Origin: Syntrophobacter sp. SbD2
GTDB taxonomy: Bacteria; Desulfobacterota; Binatia; UBA9968
Reading direction: 5' to 3'
Assembly (NCBI GenBank): GCA_945889495.1
Contig: CAMDBU010000011.1
Span: forward strand, 1-63,663
DNA length: 63,663 nucleotides
Positions 35,286-42,711 of this stretch are shown here, one piece after another. The notes under the pieces were generated by a model that was not told the DNA's origin, searched no databases, and worked only from the letters and a program-made list of their open reading frames with translations. Made by a program: the position numbers and the translations under genes. Position 1 is the first letter of the stretch; every line of letters begins with the position of its first letter.

Positions 35286-35539
35286 TGAAAGTCCGGGTGA
35301 AATTCTTCGCCATCCTGCGCGAGCGCGCCGGCACCGGCGAAGTTATGCAAGAACTCAGCGAGGGCGCCACGGTCAACGAGCTTTGGCAGGCTCTGCAGAA
35401 AGCCTTTCCCAAGCTCAATGTTCCCGGCATTCGCATGCTCTACGCGGTCAACCAGAATTATGTCGGCGCCAACGATACTTTGCATGACGGCGACGAAGTG
35501 GTGTTCATTCCGCCGGTGAGCGGCGGGTGTCCTCGCTGA
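35285..35539 (+). CDS. moaD: molybdopterin synthase sulfur carrier subunit MoaD, with extended C terminus
   Basis: MoaD donates sulfur through a thiocarboxylate on its C-terminal Gly-Gly. The 84-residue protein has the ubiquitin-like fold, with VKFFAILRERAGTGE near the start and FIPPVSGG at the end. The Gly-Gly is followed by Cys-Pro-Arg and then TGA. A terminal TGA would be restored if the TGT after Gly-Gly were TGA, a single-base change. As written the thiocarboxylate cannot form without cleavage. It is coupled to moaB upstream and moaE lies 54 bp downstream. Confidence 0.9.
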   Translation: MKVRVKFFAILRERAGTGEVMQELSEGATVNELWQALQKAFPKLNVPGIRMLYAVNQNYVGANDTLHDGDEVVFIPPVSGGCPR

Positions 35540-35544
35540 CGCTC

Positions 35545-35585
35545 GGAATTACAAATTACAGATTTCAGATTTCACAATTCGGATA
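35545..35585. repeat. short word-built palindrome in the moaD-moaE gap
   Basis: The segment reads CGGAATTACAAATTACAG, then ATTTCAGATTTCACAATTCG. Its ends CGGAATT and AATTCGG are complementary and the interior is a degenerate ATTTCAG word. It is AT-rich compared with the flanks and resembles a dispersed intergenic element. Confidence 0.5.
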
Positions 35586-35593
35586 GGATATTG

Positions 35594-36025
35594 ATGTTTC
35601 GCGTACAGAACGATCCCATCGATTTGAACGAGCTGGTGCGTTACGTGACCGACGCCGAGGCCGGCGCCATCGCGACCTTCATCGGCACCACGCGCAACAA
35701 CAACGAAGGGCGCAACGTCATTGCGCTCGACTACGAAGCTTATCCCGAGATGGCCGAGAAAGAGCTGGCGCGCATCGGCGCCGAGGCGGCGCAAAAATGG
35801 CAGATTCAGCGCATGGCGATCGTTCACCGGCTGGGGCCGGTGCAGATCGGCGAAGCGAGCGTGATCATCGCCGTGTCCTCGGCGCATCGCGAAGCGGCCT
35901 TCGCCGCCAGCCGGTTCGCCATCGAAGAAATCAAAAAGACCGTGCCGATCTGGAAGAAAGAAGTATTCGAGGGCGGCGAAGTGTGGATCGGCACGCAGAC
36001 CGGCCAGCCGTTAACGCAGAGATAG
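35594..36025 (+). CDS. moaE: molybdopterin synthase catalytic subunit MoaE
   Basis: MoaE and MoaD together convert precursor Z to molybdopterin. The 143-residue protein carries GAIATFIGTTRNNNEGRNV near residue 28, ALDYEAYPEMAEKELARI and the catalytic lysine region KKTVPIWKKEVFEGG. The ATG at 35594 is used; the open frame begins one codon earlier at a TTG. GGATA precedes it. It completes a moaB-moaD-moaE group. moaA, moaC and moeA are not in the window. Confidence 0.93.
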   Translation: MFRVQNDPIDLNELVRYVTDAEAGAIATFIGTTRNNNEGRNVIALDYEAYPEMAEKELARIGAEAAQKWQIQRMAIVHRLGPVQIGEASVIIAVSSAHREAAFAASRFAIEEIKKTVPIWKKEVFEGGEVWIGTQTGQPLTQR

Positions 36026-36032
36026 AGAGTTG

Positions 36033-36096
36033 AGACAGAGACCGAAACCGGGACGAAGGGAAGCGGTCTCAAGCTCAGGTCTCTGTCTATTCGACA
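36033..36096. repeat. palindrome, GACAGAGACC type
   Basis: GAGACAGAGACCG on the left pairs with CAGGTCTCTGTCT on the right across about 38 bases that contain a second GGTCTC copy. It fills the gap between moaE and the NiCoT-type gene and may also end the moa transcript. Confidence 0.6.
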
Positions 36097-36100
36097 CATC

Positions 36101-36811
36101 ATGGACACGTCGCTATTCGCCGCTTTCAGTTTGGGGCTCCTGCTGGGCATCCAGCATGCGCTCGATCCCGATCATTTGATCGCGGTATCGACCATCGTCA
36201 GCGAGCATAAGAATTTCAAATGGGCGTCGTTGATCGGCGCCTTCTGGGGTCTGGGCCACACCACGACTTTGTTTATCGTCGGCCTGATTGTCATCGGCCT
36301 GCGCGTCACGATTTCCGAGCCGGTGGCGGCGGGGTTGGAATTTCTCGTCGCGATCATGCTGGTGCTGTTGGGCTTGAACGTCCTACGACGCACCTTCGGT
36401 CCGGCGCAGGTGCATCTGCACACCCACAGCCACAATCCCGAAACCCACACCCACTTTCACGTCCATGAACAGCCGCAGCAGGACCATGGCCATAACCATC
36501 CGTTCAAAGCCATGCGCCGGCCGTTCTTCGTCGGCATGGTTCATGGCCTGGCCGGCAGCGCGGCGTTGATGCTGCTGGTGCTCGGCACCATCACCTCGCC
36601 GCTGGCCGGGCTCGCTTACATCCTCATCTTCGGCCTCGGTTCGGTGGGCGGCATGCTGCTCTTGAGCGGCATCATCAGTCTACCATTCATCCTCACCGCC
36701 CAGCGTTTCTCGGCGATGAACCGTTGGATCCGTGTGGTTGCCGGAGTTGCCAGCATCGCCTTCGGACTATTTCTTGGCTGGGAGATCGGCTCCGGGCAGC
36801 ATTGGTTTTAA
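36101..36811 (+). CDS. NiCoT/UreH-type nickel or cobalt transporter
   Basis: The 236-residue membrane protein has six helices and the signature HALDPDH at residues 19-25, which matches the metal-binding HX4DH of NiCoT transporters. A cytoplasmic or periplasmic loop at about 105-135 is strikingly histidine-rich (HLHTHSHNPETHTHFHVHE), consistent with metal capture. Several UreH-like relatives lie beside urease or hydrogenase genes; neither occurs here. The metal is not certain (Ni or Co most likely). The ATG is immediately preceded by a palindrome and a weak site. Confidence 0.85.
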   Translation: MDTSLFAAFSLGLLLGIQHALDPDHLIAVSTIVSEHKNFKWASLIGAFWGLGHTTTLFIVGLIVIGLRVTISEPVAAGLEFLVAIMLVLLGLNVLRRTFGPAQVHLHTHSHNPETHTHFHVHEQPQQDHGHNHPFKAMRRPFFVGMVHGLAGSAALMLLVLGTITSPLAGLAYILIFGLGSVGGMLLLSGIISLPFILTAQRFSAMNRWIRVVAGVASIAFGLFLGWEIGSGQHWF

Positions 36812-36845
36812 CGCAGGTTTTCTTCGCTGAATGTGAAATACGTTC

Positions 36846-36910
36846 TCACCACGAAGGTTCGGATAATATTAATTCCGAACTTCGTGCTCTTCGTGTCTTC
36901 GTGGTGAAAG
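36846..36910. repeat. palindrome, CACCACGAAG type
   Basis: TCACCACGAAGGTTCGGA faces TTCCGAACTTCGTG and then CTTCGTGTCTTCGTGGTGA. The arms pair through TTCGGA/TCCGAA and CACCACGAAG/CTTCGTGGTG around TAATATTAA. It sits between two convergent genes and can serve as a hairpin for both. Confidence 0.7.
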
Positions 36911-36928
36911 GAATCCCGCACCCGGCAA

Positions 36929-38149
36929 TCAACCGCCCGACACCGCCAAATCATGGGGCCGTTTGCCGAGCCGTTTGCCGCCGTTGGCGGTGACCACGAT
37001 GGTATCGCCCCAGGTGCTGAGCGATTGGCCGTCGGCGGTGATGGCGGATGGTTTGAAAATGTAGACCATGTTCTCTTGCAACGTGACGCCCAGCTGGCGC
37101 GGGCTTTTGGCGTGGGCGGTGATGATCGGGCCGTCGTCGCCGGCGCCGCGGCCATGCATGTTCAAATCGCCGCGCGCGCCCGCCGCGGGGCCGGACTTGG
37201 GTGCGGCGCTTTCGGCGGTTTTGATGGTTAGCTCGGCCAGCTCTTTCACCGTCACGCCGGGCTTCAACCGCTCCATCAAGCGATTGAAAATCTCGCGCTG
37301 GACTTTGATCAGCTCCTGATGCACCGGATTGGCCGTGCCGACGAAAACCGGCTGGACGCCCTGGGCGCGGTAGCCGACCCAGTTGGCTTCCAGTTCATTG
37401 ATGATCAGATCGCCGTATTCGAGTAAGCGCATGCTCGGCCGGGTTAACGTCCGCACCGGGTTCTTTCCAGAGATCCAGTTGCAGTGTACCGGCATCTCCG
37501 AGCCGTTGCGCATCATGCCGTACTGCGCCGCCGCCCAGACATCCCAATCGCGGGCGCCGGGTTTGGCGGCGGCGATCTCGGCTTTGTAACCTTCCTCGAC
37601 GATCTCCATGGACTTCGTCAGCACGTCGATTTCTTCCTGGCTCTTGGTGTAGCGCACGTCGACCAGGATCGGCGTGGCGTCGACCAGCGTCGCGTTGGGA
37701 AAAGCGTCGCGGATGCGCTGCCAGGTGCCGTGGAGAATCGTTCCCTCCGGCGTGCGCGTACCTTCGACCTCACCGAGACCGGTGATGCCGATGCGGCCGT
37801 TGTCGACTTTCAATTCTTTTAATCTGTCGACGATTCGTGCGCCGTATTCGCGGCGCGCTTCGCGCACGTCGGTGGTCCACTCTTGCGTAGTGGTCCAACG
37901 CGGATTAGCGGAAGTTGCGATGGCGGTGACCGCGCCGCTTAACGGAAACACCGCGGCGATGTCGGCGTCGCCGCCGCCGCCGCAGTGGGTCAAGTAGCGG
38001 GTGTTGGCCTGAAAGTCCATGGAGTGGCCGGTGTTCTGCGGCGTAACGATGACGTCGAGGTTTTGCTCAGCCATCTTGGCGCGCACGGCGGCCCAGCGGC
38101 GGTCGCGCTCGGCGAGGGAGAAGCGGGGGTATTGATGTAGTTCTGCCAT
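36929..38149 (-). CDS. M24-family (creatinase/aminopeptidase-fold) protein, metal ligands altered
   Basis: The 406-residue protein has a creatinase-like N-terminal domain (1-150) and a pita-bread C-terminal domain. At the M24 metal positions it reads GDLIINELEANWVGYRAQG, MHGRGAGDD, QENMVYIFKP and ADGQSLSTWGDTIVV. Typical ligands are Asp, Asp, His, Glu, Glu; only the histidine remains. It is therefore unlikely to be a metallopeptidase and may act like metal-independent creatinase. The ATG at 38149 follows AGGAA. The protein at 39232-40422 is a paralogue with the same changes. Confidence 0.85.
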   Translation of the reverse strand: MAELHQYPRFSLAERDRRWAAVRAKMAEQNLDVIVTPQNTGHSMDFQANTRYLTHCGGGGDADIAAVFPLSGAVTAIATSANPRWTTTQEWTTDVREARREYGARIVDRLKELKVDNGRIGITGLGEVEGTRTPEGTILHGTWQRIRDAFPNATLVDATPILVDVRYTKSQEEIDVLTKSMEIVEEGYKAEIAAAKPGARDWDVWAAAQYGMMRNGSEMPVHCNWISGKNPVRTLTRPSMRLLEYGDLIINELEANWVGYRAQGVQPVFVGTANPVHQELIKVQREIFNRLMERLKPGVTVKELAELTIKTAESAAPKSGPAAGARGDLNMHGRGAGDDGPIITAHAKSPRQLGVTLQENMVYIFKPSAITADGQSLSTWGDTIVVTANGGKRLGKRPHDLAVSGG

Positions 38150-38173
38150 AGAAAATTCCTTAAGATTCGGATT

Positions 38174-38273
38174 ACTCACCACAGAGGGCACAGAGATCAC
38201 AGAGAGAAGAAAGGAGGATGTTTTTAAAAAATCTCTATGCTTTCCCCTCTGTGTTCTCTGTGCCCTCTGTGGT
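38174..38273. repeat. 100-bp palindrome, CACAGAG type
   Basis: TCACCACAGAGGGCACAGAG at the left is complementary to CTCTGTGCCCTCTGTGGTGA at the right end, with ATCACAGAG and CCTCTGTGTT just inside. Between the arms are about 40 bases rich in A and T. A half copy (AACTCTGTGATCTCTGTGTG) lies at 41488-41519. It fills the gap between the M24 and VOC genes. Confidence 0.82.
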
Positions 38274-38286
38274 GATGGTTCTGTTA

Positions 38287-38874
38287 TCAGTGCGGTTTGC
38301 GGCGGCTGCGCATGCGCGCGACCGAGGCTTGGAAAAGTTTTTCCGCGTCGTCGGCTAGTTCTTTAGGAGGCCATTCTTGTTTGTGCACGCATAAGCTCTT
38401 GTCGTAGGGGCCGACGGCGTACTTGCTGCGCTGGGCCTCGGGAATATCGGAACAATGCACTTCGAGGTGATTGCCGTCTGGGTCGTTGAAATAAATCTCC
38501 GCGCCCTTGGTGCCGGCGCGAGTCATGGGGCCGACGAAGGGAATCCGCCATTTCTTGAAATGCTCGATCCACTTCTCCATGTCCTCAGCGGAGGTGTCGA
38601 GAGCAAGATGGGGGTGCGATTGATTCCAATCGGGCTGGCCGTATTCCTGCTCGAATAGATCGATTTCGAAATTGGCCGCCATGCGGATGCCGAATTGAAG
38701 CGAGCGCGCCAAACCTTTGGCGACGCGGTCCGGCGCCGACTCGTGGTGCGCTTCGGCGCCCAAGGCGACGATGTAAAAGCGCGCCGCGCGGTAGCGGTCC
38801 TTGACCGGGATCGTCAGATGGTTCAAGCCGCGGATATGCAGCGGCGCGTCGGGGTTGATGTTTTCGTTGCTCAT
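38287..38874 (-). CDS. VOC family protein (glyoxalase/extradiol dioxygenase fold)
   Basis: The 195-residue protein begins LHIRGLNHLTIPVKDRYRA, the first beta-alpha module of the vicinal oxygen chelate fold. The second module includes AEIYFNDPDGNHLEVH, with the glutamate of the metal site. The histidines in LNHLTI and LALDTSAE-proximal HPHL can complete it. A C-terminal basic tail (RMRSRRKPH) follows. Such proteins act as dioxygenases, isomerases or lyases; the substrate is unknown. It is one of two VOC genes interleaved with two M24 genes. Confidence 0.85.
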   Translation of the reverse strand: MSNENINPDAPLHIRGLNHLTIPVKDRYRAARFYIVALGAEAHHESAPDRVAKGLARSLQFGIRMAANFEIDLFEQEYGQPDWNQSHPHLALDTSAEDMEKWIEHFKKWRIPFVGPMTRAGTKGAEIYFNDPDGNHLEVHCSDIPEAQRSKYAVGPYDKSLCVHKQEWPPKELADDAEKLFQASVARMRSRRKPH

Positions 38875-38995
38875 GGCATTTCCTCCGTGTGAAAGTGCAG
38901 GTTGTAGTTATAGTACAGCGGTGAAGCTGGGGGCAAGATGGGCGTCTTCTCGTTGACTGTGGATTGCTTTTAGCGCTCTTACTTCCTTCCCCTTG

Positions 38996-39127
38996 CAGAC
39001 TGTGTCGCAATCCCGTTCATGGTTCGAGAACCTCACCACGAACGGTATTGCTGCGTCGCGAATTCAAGTACTTATCCGTTCGCCCTGAGCTTTGTCGAAG
39101 GGCTCCGAGCAGTTGCGACACAGTCTG
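38996..39127. repeat. nested palindrome with 15-bp perfect outer arms
   Basis: CAGACTGTGTCGCAA (38996-39010) is the exact complement of 39113-39127. Inside are the words CGAACGG and GCCCTGAGCTTTGTCGAAGG, which belong to the family at 43745-43819 and 54752-54878. One dispersed element therefore appears to sit inside another. A further C-rich repeat with CCCCGTCAAGGGGAAAGGG follows to about 39210, so the whole 357-bp gap is repeat DNA. Confidence 0.75.
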
Positions 39128-39231
39128 TTGATGGGGAAGGATTGAGGAAGGGGTGATCTTAGATATTTCCCAGCACCCCTATCCTAACCCCCCGTCAAGG
39201 GGAAAGGGATCGGATGTCGCGGATGAACTTA

Positions 39232-40422
39232 TCAGACTGTGACGAACGTCAGTTCGCGCTTGCCCAATCGTCTGGCGCCATTGGCTTCCACTGCGACGGT
39301 GTCGCCAGCGCGGATGGAGTCGCGCATGAAGCCTTGTTTGCAGGCGGGCTTCAAGATGAAAACATGGCCTTCTTTTATTAACTGGTCTTTCTCGGGGAAG
39401 TCTTTGCGCGCGCCCCAGAGCATGGGCGCGTCTTCGCCGAGGCCGCGGCCATGCATGAGCGCGCCGTCGGGCTCGTAGCCGGCAGCGGCGACTTCGTCTT
39501 GGTAAAATTTCGCCACCGCGCCGAAGCTGATACCGGGTTTTACGAATTTGATCATGCGGTCGAAAATTACTTTCGTCGCGTCGAAGATTTTTTCTAAGTC
39601 CTTCGGTTTCGGTCCCAGCGAGATGGGTTGTAGAGCCTGGGCGATGTAGCCGGCGTATTTGCCTTCGACTTCGGTGTTGATCAGGTCGCCGGCTTTGAGT
39701 TTTCTAGTCGTGAACACGCGCTGGGCCCAGGGGACTTCGGGGCCGCCGGTGCCAAACAGCATCATGGTGATGGGTTCGCCGCCGCGCCGGACCACTTCGC
39801 GGAGCATTTCGGCGATCAATTCGTTTTCACCGACGCCGACCTTGGCATGTTGGATCAAGACTTCGTTGGCATGGCCGATGATCTCGGCGGCTTTCTCGAT
39901 GAAGGCGACTTCTTCAGCGCTCTTCACCGAGCGCACTTCTTGCATCACATCGGTGGCGTTGGCGAATTTCACGTTGGGCAGCGCCGTGCGAATTTTTTCA
40001 AACGTTCCCCAGGGCACGACGCCTTCGGGGGCGCGCACCATGCCAGACAACGCGATGACGCCGACGCGCTCGGCGCGGACCTCTTTCAAGCGATCGATCA
40101 CCGGCTCGCCGTAGGAGCGGCGCGATGGGCGGATGTCTTTGACCCAATCTTGCGCCAGGCCCCACCACTCGATTTCGTTTTCACCGCGCACCACCGCGGT
40201 GACATCGGCTTCCAGTGGTATCACGCAGCCGACTTCGGTCTGAGTGCCGCCGATCTGAGTAATATACCGAGTGTCGCAGCCGAACTGATCCCAATGCCCT
40301 TCGTGGGGCAGGGCGATCAGCGCGTCGAAGTTGGCCTTTTTCATGGCGGCGCGCAGCGCCGACCAGCGGCGGTCGCGTTCTTTCATGGAGAAGGTTGGGA
40401 TGATCGGCTTTTCTAGTGCCAT
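39232..40422 (-). CDS. M24-family (creatinase/aminopeptidase-fold) protein, metal ligands altered
   Basis: The 396-residue protein is a paralogue of the 36929-38149 product. It starts FSMKERDRRWSALRAAMKK, has the two-domain creatinase-like layout and reads GDLINTEVEGKYAGYIAQA, MHGRGLGEDAP, EGHVFILKPACKQ and GDTVAVEANGA at the M24 sites. The two aspartates are replaced and the last two glutamates are missing, so a binuclear metal site is not expected. It may be a hydrolase of guanidino or amide compounds like creatinase. A VOC gene lies on each side. Confidence 0.85.
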   Translation of the reverse strand: MALEKPIIPTFSMKERDRRWSALRAAMKKANFDALIALPHEGHWDQFGCDTRYITQIGGTQTEVGCVIPLEADVTAVVRGENEIEWWGLAQDWVKDIRPSRRSYGEPVIDRLKEVRAERVGVIALSGMVRAPEGVVPWGTFEKIRTALPNVKFANATDVMQEVRSVKSAEEVAFIEKAAEIIGHANEVLIQHAKVGVGENELIAEMLREVVRRGGEPITMMLFGTGGPEVPWAQRVFTTRKLKAGDLINTEVEGKYAGYIAQALQPISLGPKPKDLEKIFDATKVIFDRMIKFVKPGISFGAVAKFYQDEVAAAGYEPDGALMHGRGLGEDAPMLWGARKDFPEKDQLIKEGHVFILKPACKQGFMRDSIRAGDTVAVEANGARRLGKRELTFVTV

Positions 40423-40445
40423 GATGGGTAATCCTTTTGATTGAA

Positions 40446-40504
40446 TGGAGTAATGGAGTAGTGGAGTGATGGGTTAACCAATACTCCATGACTCCAACAC
40501 TCCC
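40446..40504. repeat. palindrome, GGAGTAATGGAGTAGTGGAG type
   Basis: Left arm words GGAGTAATGGAGTAGTGGAG are complementary to ACTCCATGACTCCAACACTCC on the right. The centre is GATGGGTTAACCAAT. Each arm is itself two or three degenerate copies of an 8-base word. It lies in the gap between the M24 and VOC genes. Confidence 0.75.
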
Positions 40505-40523
40505 GTTGGCTTTCGCAAAGAGA

Positions 40524-41420
40524 TTATTTCTGAATCTTTACGCCCTTGTCGAAACTGGAAATGCCGCGGCCGGCTTTTTGGCGGTTTTCCTGGGTGAGTT
40601 TCCATTTCTCTTCGTCGGAAATCATGCCGCCGCTTTTGTCGCCCAGGGCGGTGATTTGCAGATAGTTGGTGTCGGGGTCGAAGAAGTAAATACTCCGCTC
40701 GCCATCCGGGCGCAGGCCGTCGGTGGCGCGGAAGTCGCCAAGTGACTTGCCTTCCAATTTGGGAATGCGCTCCAACATCACGTCGTAATCTTCCTGGCTG
40801 ACGTTGAAGGCGACATGGCAGGCGCGGCCTTTTTTCCTGGTGCGTTCGGCCAACTCTTTGACTTCCTTGACGCCGAGCATTTGGCCGTTTTGAAATTCAA
40901 AGAGCGTCTCGCCGCGCACTTCGCCGACTAGCTTTAGCCCCAAACCTTCAGTGTAGAATTTAATCGATCGAGCAAGATTGCCGGTCTCGAATATCACATG
41001 GCTGACGCCATCGGTTTCAGCCAGGGGCTGGCGGCGCACGCACAGCTCGATCTGATTGTCGTCGGGGTCGATGAACTGGAAGGCGGTGACGAAGGGAGAG
41101 TCGGCGCCATGGCTCTCGACGTCGAAACATTTGACGCCGCTGGCTTGGATCCGCTTGACCGCGGCATCGAACTGGTCGACGTTCGGCAAGCCGATGGCGT
41201 AGCGCGGCGCGCCGCTCGCCGATGCCGGCACGGCGACTCCGGGCAAGGTCAAGCCGACGATATTCTCGCCGGCTTTCATATAAGTATGGCGCGGCGAGCC
41301 GTCGGCGTTCTTGCGCTGGGTCATGAAGGTCAGACCGACGGTTTCCAGATAAAACCTCTCCGAGCGTGGCAAATCGCGCACCGGAAAGGCGACATGGTCG
41401 AGGGTTTCAGCTTGAAACAT
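40524..41420 (-). CDS. two-domain VOC family protein (ring-cleavage dioxygenase-like)
   Basis: The 298-residue protein repeats the VOC fold twice. The first starts LDHVAFPVRDLPRSERFYLE and the second GVSHVIFETGNLARSIKFYTE near residue 133. Possible metal ligands are His in LDHVAF, His in ELCVR-adjacent loops and the glutamate of FDPDTNYLQITA. The arrangement matches extradiol-type or bleomycin-like VOC proteins. With the flavin reductase in the same block, an aromatic-degradation role is plausible but inferred. The ATG follows GGAGAAGCCA. Confidence 0.85.
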   Translation of the reverse strand: MFQAETLDHVAFPVRDLPRSERFYLETVGLTFMTQRKNADGSPRHTYMKAGENIVGLTLPGVAVPASASGAPRYAIGLPNVDQFDAAVKRIQASGVKCFDVESHGADSPFVTAFQFIDPDDNQIELCVRRQPLAETDGVSHVIFETGNLARSIKFYTEGLGLKLVGEVRGETLFEFQNGQMLGVKEVKELAERTRKKGRACHVAFNVSQEDYDVMLERIPKLEGKSLGDFRATDGLRPDGERSIYFFDPDTNYLQITALGDKSGGMISDEEKWKLTQENRQKAGRGISSFDKGVKIQK

Positions 41421-41445
41421 TGGCTTCTCCGTTTGCGTTAGCGGA

Positions 41446-41472
41446 AGAGGGCGGGTTTAAAACCCGCCTCTA
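41446..41472 (-). terminator. compact palindrome at the SBP-VOC boundary
   Basis: GCGGGTTTAAAACCCGC is an almost loopless palindrome with outer GAGG...CCTC. It lies downstream of the SBP at 41531 and upstream of the VOC gene start on the minus strand. The CACAGAG half repeat at 41488-41519 lies beside it. It may end the SBP transcript, but there is no clear U run. Confidence 0.5.
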
Positions 41473-41487
41473 CCTTTCGGAATTTTA

Positions 41488-41519
41488 ACTCTGTGATCTC
41501 TGTGTGCTCTGTGGTGAAC
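41488..41519. repeat. half copy of the CACAGAG palindrome
   Basis: AACTCTGTGATCTCTGTG followed by TGCTCTGTGGTGA repeats the right arm of the 38174-38273 element. The matching left arm is absent here, so this may be a degraded or one-sided copy. Confidence 0.6.
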
Positions 41520-41530
41520 AATCATTTTCT

Positions 41531-42628
41531 CTAATGGCTCGATGATTTTCGCTTCAAGACCACTTCGTCGAGGATCTGCACGCCGTCTTTGAGGAGCTTG
41601 GCGTTTTGTTCCAGGGTGTTGAGCTGGATGCGCGGCGTGCCGAGTAAATTTTGCAGCTCCTTCATGCGCGGGTAGATCGGTTCGACTTTGGGATGGGCGA
41701 CCACCCGGCCTTCCCTGGCGATCAAGCGCTGGCCTTCTTCCGAGATCATGAAGTCGTAGAACAGCGCCGCGGCGTAAGGATGGGGCGCGTTGCGCGCCAT
41801 GGTGAGCGGATAGATCAGCGTCGGGATCAGATCTTCCGCCACCCAATCCACTGGCGCGCCGGCGGCTTTGAGGCTTTCGTTGTTGTACGCATAGGTGGTG
41901 ACCGCCAGGTTACCTTCGCCGGCCATCATCATTTGCGTGGTGGTATCGCGGCCGACCCGGATCAAAAGATTTTGCTGGGTCAGCTTGTTCAAATAATTGA
42001 CCGTGCGATCACGCCCCCAGGCGCCGAGCAGCGCCATCACTTCTTCCAGTGACGACTCGTCAAAGAGAATCTCGTTTTTCCATTTCGCTTGGAGCAAATC
42101 CTCCCAGCTCCTGGGCGCGTCTTTGGCGTTGACCTTGCGTGGGTTGAAGGCGAAAACTCTGAAGGCGTAATTGATGCTGGTGTAAAAGGGCGATTTGGCG
42201 ACGGCCGGATAGATCGCCCGGCCCGGGGTTTCGTATTTGCCGATGAGATTTTTGTCGAGCATCACCGGCAATAGATCGGTGGACGGTTTGATGATGTCGA
42301 CAAAATGTTTGCCGGCGGCCGCTTCCGAGATTGCCCGCTGGGTTACTTGCCGGGTCTTGGCGCGCCACACCTGGGCGTTGATGAACGGATAGTTTTTCTT
42401 GAACGCTTGGGTGTAGCGGGTCGCGTTCTCGATGCCCGAGTTGGTGTACCAGAGCATCTCGCCTTCTTTTTTCGCGCCTTCAATCAACTTCTTCTCGCGC
42501 TCGGCCGGCGGCAGTTTCTCCAACGACTTCCAGATCTCCTCGGGCGTCGGCGCGCTGGCACTGTGGCCAACCGCCACTAGAAACGGCAAAGCCAATGTCG
42601 CAAGTAGTAACTGGTAAATTCGTTTCAT
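41531..42628 (-). CDS. extracellular solute-binding protein, Fe(III)/AfuA-like family
   Basis: The 365-residue protein has a signal peptide ending near GHSASA (residue 24) and the family layout KKEGEMLWYTNSG, KHFVDIIKPSTDLL, APRSWEDLLQAKW and NAPHPYAAALFYDFM. It is a distant relative of the 7054-8127 SBP. The ATG at 42628 is chosen because the earlier ATG adds 21 residues before the signal peptide. It stands in the seven-gene minus-strand block directly after a second SBP of a different family. There is no permease or ATPase gene in the block. Confidence 0.86.
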   Translation of the reverse strand: MKRIYQLLLATLALPFLVAVGHSASAPTPEEIWKSLEKLPPAEREKKLIEGAKKEGEMLWYTNSGIENATRYTQAFKKNYPFINAQVWRAKTRQVTQRAISEAAAGKHFVDIIKPSTDLLPVMLDKNLIGKYETPGRAIYPAVAKSPFYTSINYAFRVFAFNPRKVNAKDAPRSWEDLLQAKWKNEILFDESSLEEVMALLGAWGRDRTVNYLNKLTQQNLLIRVGRDTTTQMMMAGEGNLAVTTYAYNNESLKAAGAPVDWVAEDLIPTLIYPLTMARNAPHPYAAALFYDFMISEEGQRLIAREGRVVAHPKVEPIYPRMKELQNLLGTPRIQLNTLEQNAKLLKDGVQILDEVVLKRKSSSH

Positions 42629-42711
42629 AGGTCTATCGCTCTCCCTGGTCTCCAATGGCCGGAGTTTATTGAGCTTGAGAATAACTTGCAACGTAGTCCG
42701 CTCGCGCCTAG

